This document shows positions 5,040 through 9,169 of a stretch of DNA of 9,169 nt, in pieces (within the stretch, counting starts at the first letter, position 1; the number at the start of each line of letters is the position of its first letter). This stretch comes from a bacterium (GTDB lineage: Bacteria > AUK180 > JAQVHJ01). Both the position numbers and the translations under genes were made by a program. The notes beneath the pieces were generated by a model. The model did not search any database and was not told where the DNA came from. It was given only the letters and a program-made list of their open reading frames with translations. Where the stretch lies: the NCBI GenBank assembly GCA_028696285.1, contig JAQVHJ010000066.1:1-9169 (forward strand), written 5' to 3'.

Positions 5040-5933
5040 TTATTTAAAATGAAGTTTATCATCAGAAATATGATCCCCCTTAGGTTCAATATGAATCATA
5101 ACCTCGGCAATTTTATTATCCCATTTCAAAAGGTTTGCTTTAATCTCGGTTGCAATGTTATGCCCTTCTTCCACTGTTAACCTAGGATCAACTTCAATAT
5201 GGCATTCTATATAAATCTTCTCCCCTAAATAACGCATCCTCAATAAATGACAATTATCAACACCTGCTATCTCTTCAATAAAAGCGCGGACCTTTTCAAT
5301 GTATTCCTTAGAAGGCGCGATATCTGAGAGTTTTTTCGACGCTTTGATCCCTATTTTTATTCCTATATAAACTATAAAAACAGATATACTCATTCCCATA
5401 AACGCGTCGACCTTAATTAAACCGGGCACGAAAATACTTAAAACTAAACCAGTAAGAACAGCAATTGACGTAAGAGCATCGCTCCTGTGATGCCATGCAT
5501 TTGCTAGAATAGAATCTGAACCGGAGGAATCCGCAACCTTCTTTGTTATTTGATAAAGATACTCTTTGAAAACCACTGATATGAACGCAAGAATAATTGT
5601 ATACATCTCCGGAACAGGGATATCCTTCTCTAATGTCTTTTCGAAGGAATTAAATCCGAGCTTAACAGCTACTATTATTAAAACAATCCCCATCCCAAGT
5701 TCTGCAAAATTTTCAATCTTTTTATGACCGTAATGATGATCCACGTCCGGGGGTTTCTTTCCTATAAATAATCCTAATAATACTATTACATCCGTAACCA
5801 GGTCGGACAAAGAATGAAGTCCGTCCGCAATTAAACTGTAACTCCTTCCTAAAATTCCCCAGAGAATTTTTATTATCACTAAAACTATATTGATAATTGA
5901 TCCGAGAACTGTTACCCTTACTTTCGTGTCCAT
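5040..5933 (-). CDS. Cation diffusion facilitator (CDF) family divalent metal transporter
   Basis: A 297-residue CDF transporter of full family length. It has six predicted membrane segments in the first 200 residues and a soluble C-terminal dimerisation domain (about 207-290) ending in AEVMIHIEP. The metal site is readable: H40-x-x-x-D44 in ADGLHSLSD of the second membrane helix (D37 and D48 nearby) and H148-x-x-x-D152 in WHHRSDALTS of the fifth. An HD-HD set is usual for zinc-type CDFs, but specificity cannot be fixed from this. The Y-x-YGHKK loop (about 68-72) is also typical. These proteins export zinc, iron, cobalt or manganese from the cytoplasm by proton antiport. The gene starts nine bases after a MarR-type regulator, so metal or stress-linked control is likely. 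The RBS is poor: GGAGG lies about 14 bases upstream within the MarR gene. Confidence 0.92.
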   Translation of the reverse strand: MDTKVRVTVLGSIINIVLVIIKILWGILGRSYSLIADGLHSLSDLVTDVIVLLGLFIGKKPPDVDHHYGHKKIENFAELGMGIVLIIVAVKLGFNSFEKTLEKDIPVPEMYTIILAFISVVFKEYLYQITKKVADSSGSDSILANAWHHRSDALTSIAVLTGLVLSIFVPGLIKVDAFMGMSISVFIVYIGIKIGIKASKKLSDIAPSKEYIEKVRAFIEEIAGVDNCHLLRMRYLGEKIYIECHIEVDPRLTVEEGHNIATEIKANLLKWDNKIAEVMIHIEPKGDHISDDKLHFK

Positions 5934-5942
5934 CTTCCCGCG

Positions 5943-6413
5943 TTAATCCTCCAGCTTCTTGAAGATATTTGAAAGACTTTGAAGATCTTTTAAAAGATTT
6001 TTACGGTCGTCTTCCTTTAGGTGTTGAAGAATAATCTCTATCCGCTTTATACGCTGCGCAGAAATCCTGTAGAAAGAATCTTCCCCTTCCTCAGATAAAA
6101 GAAAAACTGTCTTTCTCCCGTCTTTTTTGTCAGGAACCTTGATTACTGTACCATCTGAGATCATCCGGGTCAGCAATTCCGAAGAGGTGCTCTGAGCTAA
6201 TCCTATCTCATTTTTAAACTCTGTTCCGGAAATCATACCCGCCTTTTCAATAATTAATGCTGCGCGATATTTCACAGGCGTAAACCTCTCGTCTGTCTGT
6301 ATCTCAAAAAGCATCTTGAATAATTCGAATAAATCAGGAACCAGATTATCTATCTTAATAAGCGTATCATAACCCCTACTCTTTTTCAATTTCTTTAAAT
6401 ACGGATTATTCAT
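5943..6413 (-). CDS. MarR-family transcriptional regulator
   Basis: A 156-residue MarR-type winged-helix protein. Helices precede TPVKYRAALIIEKAGMISGT, then the recognition region FKNEIGLAQSTSSELLTRMI (about 66-85), the wing KVPDKKDGRKTVFLLSEEG (about 92-110) with the family D-x-R-type tip (DGR), and a dimerisation helix (about 111-155). MarR proteins bind short palindromes as dimers and release on ligand, oxidation or metal binding. No cysteine is present, so cysteine-oxidation sensing is excluded. AGAGG lies just before the ATG, and an inverted repeat (6434-6454) overlaps the -10 of its own promoter, which suggests autorepression. The CDF transporter follows by nine bases and is the obvious regulated partner. 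A metal-responsive (AdcR/ZitR-like) role is possible but not shown. Confidence 0.9.
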   Translation of the reverse strand: MNNPYLKKLKKSRGYDTLIKIDNLVPDLFELFKMLFEIQTDERFTPVKYRAALIIEKAGMISGTEFKNEIGLAQSTSSELLTRMISDGTVIKVPDKKDGRKTVFLLSEEGEDSFYRISAQRIKRIEIILQHLKEDDRKNLLKDLQSLSNIFKKLED

Positions 6414-6433
6414 TTTACCTCTCCATTTAATTC

Positions 6434-6454
6434 GTTATACGATATAATTATAAC
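6434..6454. promoter_or_regulatory. Candidate operator for the MarR-family regulator
   Basis: The arms GTTATA (6434-6439) and TATAAC (6449-6454) form an inverted repeat with a 9-base centre. It covers most of the -10 hexamer (6447-6452) of the marR-CDF promoter, the usual place for a MarR autorepression site. The sequence is AT-rich, so chance is a real alternative. Confidence 0.4.
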
Positions 6455-6475
6455 ATATAATTTCAAAAAAATCAA
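6447..6475 (-). promoter_or_regulatory. Promoter of the marR-CDF operon
   Basis: On the minus strand TTGATT (6470-6475), a 17-bp spacer and TATAAT (6447-6452), followed by about 33 bases to the MarR start codon. It is placed between the terminator at 6531-6562 and the marR gene, as expected for an independent operon. Confidence 0.6.
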
Positions 6476-6530
6476 GGGTAGAAGATAGGAATTTTAAAAA
6501 ATATATCGTGATACGTTTAAATATTTAAAA

Positions 6531-6562
6531 AGAAAAAAAAGAGGTTCCGTTCAGGAACCTCT
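6531..6562 (-). terminator. Intrinsic terminator after tRNA-Leu
   Basis: On the minus strand AGAGGTTCC (6554-6562) and GGAACCTCT (6540-6548) form a perfect 9-bp stem with a 5-base loop, followed by eight T residues. It lies about ten bases after the tRNA CCA end and terminates the gap-pgk-tpiA-secG-tRNA transcript. Confidence 0.93.
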
Positions 6563-6571
6563 GGGTATTTA

Positions 6572-6659
6572 TGGTGCCGGAGACGGGATTTGAACCCGTA
6601 CAGGCTATGCGCCCACTAGGCCCTCAACCTAGCGTGTCTACCAATTTCACCACCCCGGC
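6572..6659 (-). tRNA. tRNA-Leu (anticodon GAG)
   Basis: The minus-strand sequence folds as a class II tRNA of 88 nt including an encoded CCA (6572-6574). GCCGGGG at the 5' end (6653-6659) pairs with CTCCGGC at the 3' end with one G-U pair. The D-arm contains TTGGTAGACAC, and the anticodon stem CTAGG/CCTAG encloses TTGAGGG, giving anticodon GAG, which reads CUC/CUU leucine codons. A long variable arm follows, and the T-loop is GGTTCAAATCC. The 5' end is 19 bases downstream of the secG stop, so the tRNA is probably cleaved from the secG transcript. A tRNA-Leu after secG is a common arrangement. Confidence 0.95.
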
Positions 6660-6678
6660 TTAAATTTATGAGCGCTGC

Positions 6679-7068
6679 TTAGTTATTCCCGCCCTCTTCA
6701 GGAGTGGGTTGGGGAGCAGGAACGGGCTGTTCCGGATTTGGGTTCTCGACAGGTTGATTATCTGTTGGAACACCGGGACCTGATGGAACCTCGGATGTTG
6801 GAGGTTTCCCGATAGGGATTCCGGATGATTCATATTGTTTTGAAGACATTATCGCCAATACAAAACAAAGAACCATAAAGACAACCGCTAATCCTGTCGT
6901 TATCCGCGCAAATAATTTCCCTGCACCGGTTGCGCCAAGGAACATTTCACCGCCGCCGCCGCCAAACATACTTGAAAGGCTTCCGCCCTTTCCTGTCTGA
7001 GCGAGAACAGCGCCGATCAATGCTAAGCATACTAAAATATGAACAACTATCAAGATGTTAAATAACAT
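6679..7068 (-). CDS. secG: Preprotein translocase subunit SecG
   Basis: A 129-residue SecG: a first membrane helix (about 2-23, ILIVVHILVCLALIGAVLAQ), the conserved loop QTGKGGSLSSMFGGGGGEMF (about 24-43) and a second helix (about 54-74, ITTGLAVVFMVLCFVLAIM). This is the small inner-membrane subunit of the SecYEG protein-export channel. Residues about 85-129 form a Pro/Glu/Gln-rich tail with repeated Pro-Glu/Pro-Gln-type pairs, longer than in minimal SecG proteins and probably disordered. GGGAG lies about nine bases before the ATG, and the gene follows tpiA by 16 bases. The tpiA-secG-tRNA-Leu order is found in many bacteria. Confidence 0.94.
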   Translation of the reverse strand: MLFNILIVVHILVCLALIGAVLAQTGKGGSLSSMFGGGGGEMFLGATGAGKLFARITTGLAVVFMVLCFVLAIMSSKQYESSGIPIGKPPTSEVPSGPGVPTDNQPVENPNPEQPVPAPQPTPEEGGNN

Positions 7069-7084
7069 AATCTTCTCCCTTCTG

Positions 7085-7840
7085 TTATCTTGAATATCTG
7101 ACTAACTGAGTAAAAGACTCAAGTTTCAAAGAAGCACCTCCGACCAAGCCGCCGTCTATATCTTTCAGAGATATAAGACCCTGAATATTGTCGGGTTTAA
7201 TGCTTCCGCCATATAATATACGGATATTTTCCGCAGTTTTTTCTGAATAATTTTTTCTAAACCAATCCCTGATAAATGCGTGCATTTCCTGTGCTTGTTC
7301 TGGTGTAGCAACGACTCCGGTTCCTATTGCCCAAACCGGTTCATAAGCAACAACGACAGATTCAAGTTGTTTTTCAGAAATGCCTGCTAACCCTTCTTTT
7401 AATTGAGTCTCAATAACCTTAAATAATTTTCCGGATTCACGCTCCTCAAGTGTTTCACCGATACAGAAATAAGGCAGTAGCTGAAATTCCAGGGCGGTTT
7501 TTAATTTTCTATTTAATAATGAATCAGGTTCATTAAAAATCTTCCTTCTTTCCGAATGTCCGATAAGAACCAAGGAACACCCGATATCCTTCAGCATACC
7601 CGGTGAAATCTCTCCTGTGAATGCACCTTTTTCTTCAAAATACATGTTTTGCGCACCATATTTTACAGGAGTTCCGTTTAAAACTTCTTTCATCAATATT
7701 AAATATGGTGATGGCGGAAATATTGCTATTTCTACCTCTTGTACATCTTTTAAATCTTCTGCTATTCCCCTTGCAAGCTCAAGAGCGGAATCTGCTAAAA
7801 GATGCATTTTCCAGTTTCCTGCAATTATCTTTTTCCTCAT
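7085..7840 (-). CDS. tpiA: Triosephosphate isomerase
   Basis: A 251-residue enzyme of standard length that interconverts dihydroxyacetone phosphate and glyceraldehyde 3-phosphate in the cytoplasm. Visible catalytic residues are Asn9 and Lys11 in GNWKM, His95 in LIGHSERR and Glu167 in AYEPVWAIGTG. Loop 6 (AIGTGVVATP, about 171-180) and the phosphate-binding RILYGGSIKPDN (about 207-218) and GGLVGGASL (about 230-238) segments are intact, so the enzyme should be active. It starts eight bases after the pgk stop; the weak TAGGA ribosome site overlaps that stop, suggesting coupled translation. Confidence 0.97.
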   Translation of the reverse strand: MRKKIIAGNWKMHLLADSALELARGIAEDLKDVQEVEIAIFPPSPYLILMKEVLNGTPVKYGAQNMYFEEKGAFTGEISPGMLKDIGCSLVLIGHSERRKIFNEPDSLLNRKLKTALEFQLLPYFCIGETLEERESGKLFKVIETQLKEGLAGISEKQLESVVVAYEPVWAIGTGVVATPEQAQEMHAFIRDWFRKNYSEKTAENIRILYGGSIKPDNIQGLISLKDIDGGLVGGASLKLESFTQLVRYSR

Positions 7841-7848
7841 ATTTATTC

Positions 7849-9018
7849 CTATTTTAAACTTTCAATTCCCGGCATATCTTTCCCGGATAGAAATTCAAGA
7901 GAAGCTCCGCCGCCGGTTGAGATATGAGTAAAGACCTCATCAAAACCGAATTTTGAAGCAGCTGCTGCTGAATCTCCTCCACCAACAATGCTAATGCATT
8001 TTGCGGAAGCGATAGACTCAAGAACCTTTTGTGTTCCCTTGGAATAGGGTTCTTCTTCAAATATTCCCATTGGACCGTTAAAAAGAACTGTTTTTGCCTT
8101 TAATATTTTAGCAGAAAATTTCTCTTCGGTTTCCGGGCCGATATCTATGCCGATTGCATCGGGAGGAATCTCATCAACCTTTACAATTCGTAATGTTTCA
8201 GGTTTATCAATCCCGTCAACAATCCTTGCATCAACCGGGAGAATGAGTTTATTCCCGTAATTTTCTAATAATTCTTTTGCTAAATCAAGCTTATCTTCTT
8301 CAAGAAGAGATTTCCCAATTTCATAACCCTTTGCTTTGAGGAATGTAAACATCATCCCCCCGCCAATCAGCATTAAATCAACTTTATTGCTGATAAAATT
8401 AATCAGGTCTATTTTACCGGAGACCTTCGCCCCGCCTAAAATAGTAATGAATGGAAGAGCCGGATTGTCGGTTACCTTTGAAAGATTGTCTAATTCCTTT
8501 TTGATCAGGTATCCCATACCTTTTTCTTTTATAAAACTGCAAATCCCCGAGATGGAAGCATGGGCTCTATGAGTAGCCCCAAAGGCGTCGTCAATATAAA
8601 TGTCCCCGTAGCTTGCAAGTTCCTTTGCCAGTTCAGGATCGTTAGATGTTTCACCCGGATGAAATCGGATGTTTTCAAGAAGAACTACATCCCCGGGTTT
8701 CATCTCTGACACACTCTTCCTCACGGACGGACCGGTAATCTCGTCCAGTTTCTTCACGGGTTTATTTATCAGGTAGGACAATCTTTCTGCAACAGGATCG
8801 AGCTTGTATTCCGGATCCGGTTTCCCCTTTGGCCGGCCTAAATGTGACATGATAATTAAACTGCCGCCGGTTTCCAGAATCTTATTAATTGATTTTAATG
8901 CGGCTTTAATTCTAATATCATCGGTAACTCTTCCCTTTGAAATTGGAACATTAAAATCAACTCGAAGCAGGACCTTCTTTCCCTTGAAATCAAAATCATC
9001 AATAAATTTGATCCCCAT
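7849..9018 (-). CDS. pgk: Phosphoglycerate kinase
   Basis: A 389-residue, full-length monomeric-type enzyme that makes ATP from 1,3-bisphosphoglycerate in glycolysis (reverse in gluconeogenesis). N-domain substrate-binding motifs are RVDFNVP (19-25), SHLGRPKG (58-65) and LLENIRFHPGE (113-123). The C-domain nucleotide-binding motifs are GGAKVSGK (195-202), NGPMG (314-318) and GGGDS (346-350), with the terminal STGGGASLEFL. No key residue is missing. AGGTGA, overlapping the gap stop codon, lies seven bases before the ATG, and the gap between the genes is 11 bases. Confidence 0.97.
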   Translation of the reverse strand: MGIKFIDDFDFKGKKVLLRVDFNVPISKGRVTDDIRIKAALKSINKILETGGSLIIMSHLGRPKGKPDPEYKLDPVAERLSYLINKPVKKLDEITGPSVRKSVSEMKPGDVVLLENIRFHPGETSNDPELAKELASYGDIYIDDAFGATHRAHASISGICSFIKEKGMGYLIKKELDNLSKVTDNPALPFITILGGAKVSGKIDLINFISNKVDLMLIGGGMMFTFLKAKGYEIGKSLLEEDKLDLAKELLENYGNKLILPVDARIVDGIDKPETLRIVKVDEIPPDAIGIDIGPETEEKFSAKILKAKTVLFNGPMGIFEEEPYSKGTQKVLESIASAKCISIVGGGDSAAAASKFGFDEVFTHISTGGGASLEFLSGKDMPGIESLK

Positions 9019-9029
9019 TATTTATTCAC

Positions 9030-9169
9030 CTATTTATTTTCGCTTAAATACTTCATTAAATCTACGCATCTGCATGCATAACCCCATTCATTGTCATACC
9101 AGGAAAGGACCTTAATCATGTTTCCGCCGATAACCTTCGTATTCTCTGCATCAAATAAACTTGACGCGG
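9030..9169 (-). CDS. gap: Glyceraldehyde-3-phosphate dehydrogenase, C-terminal fragment
   Basis: The minus-strand frame running into the right edge ends with a TAG at 9030-9032 and encodes about 45 residues: SSLFDAENTKVIGGNMIKVL, then SWYDNEWGYACRCVDLMKYL and SENK. The S-WYDNEWGY block is the hallmark C-terminal segment of GAPDH, whose Asn/Glu side chains lie near the nicotinamide. The catalytic cysteine and NAD-binding region are outside the window. GAPDH forms 1,3-bisphosphoglycerate for the adjacent pgk product. The promoter for this operon must also lie beyond the edge. Confidence 0.95.
   Translation of the reverse strand, partial: ASSLFDAENTKVIGGNMIKVLSWYDNEWGYACRCVDLMKYLSENK

Noticed and set aside
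8336..9115. Plus-strand open frames opposite pgk and gap
   Set aside because: They lie antisense to strongly conserved glycolytic genes, lack RBSs and resemble no family.

Overview
This is an AT-rich bacterial window in which nearly every gene lies on the minus strand. It reads as a set of compact operons with tight spacing, ribosome binding sites (RBS) of the AGGAG type and sigma-70-like promoters. No mobile element, CRISPR array, rRNA or phage gene was seen. The sequence does not fix the taxon. Chromosomal housekeeping genes (gap-pgk-tpiA-secG-tRNA-Leu) next to sulfur-relay genes would fit an anaerobic, possibly uncultured diderm lineage, but that is only an inference.

Layout, read right to left along the minus strand. 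(1) 9169-6572: the end of gap, then pgk, tpiA, secG and a tRNA-Leu(GAG), closed by a strong intrinsic terminator at 6531-6562. (2) 6475-5040: a promoter with an overlapping inverted repeat, a MarR-type regulator and a cation diffusion facilitator (CDF) metal transporter. (3) 4913-3681: a perfect-consensus promoter, an AhpD/carboxymuconolactone decarboxylase-like CxxC protein, an ArsR repressor and a GcvH-like lipoyl carrier, closed by an intrinsic terminator. (4) 3670-1938: a new promoter, then five small sulfur-relay genes: tusA, dsrE2 and a dsrE/dsrF/dsrH (tusD/C/B) set. (5) 1937-1382: a gene-free stretch with palindromes and a repeat-bounded segment. (6) 1381-302: a membrane protein with two zinc ribbons and its own promoter. 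(7) 1-300, plus strand: the C-terminal end of a molybdopterin-dependent (sulfite oxidase-like) oxidoreductase, tail to tail with gene (6).

The most interesting part is 4913-1938. Two adjacent co-directional operons bring together a complete set of persulfide carriers (TusA, DsrE2, DsrEFH), a GcvH-like protein with an unusual ETGKW lipoylation motif and no other glycine-cleavage gene nearby, an ArsR repressor with a cysteine placed like that of sulfide/persulfide sensors, and a CxxC AhpD-fold protein. The combination resembles the accessory genes of lipoate-dependent sulfur oxidation (sHdr/LbpA) systems, but no hdr, lipoate-attachment, dsrAB, dsrC or mnmA gene lies in the window. A dedicated sulfane-sulfur trafficking or detoxification module is a reasoned hypothesis, not a demonstrated function.
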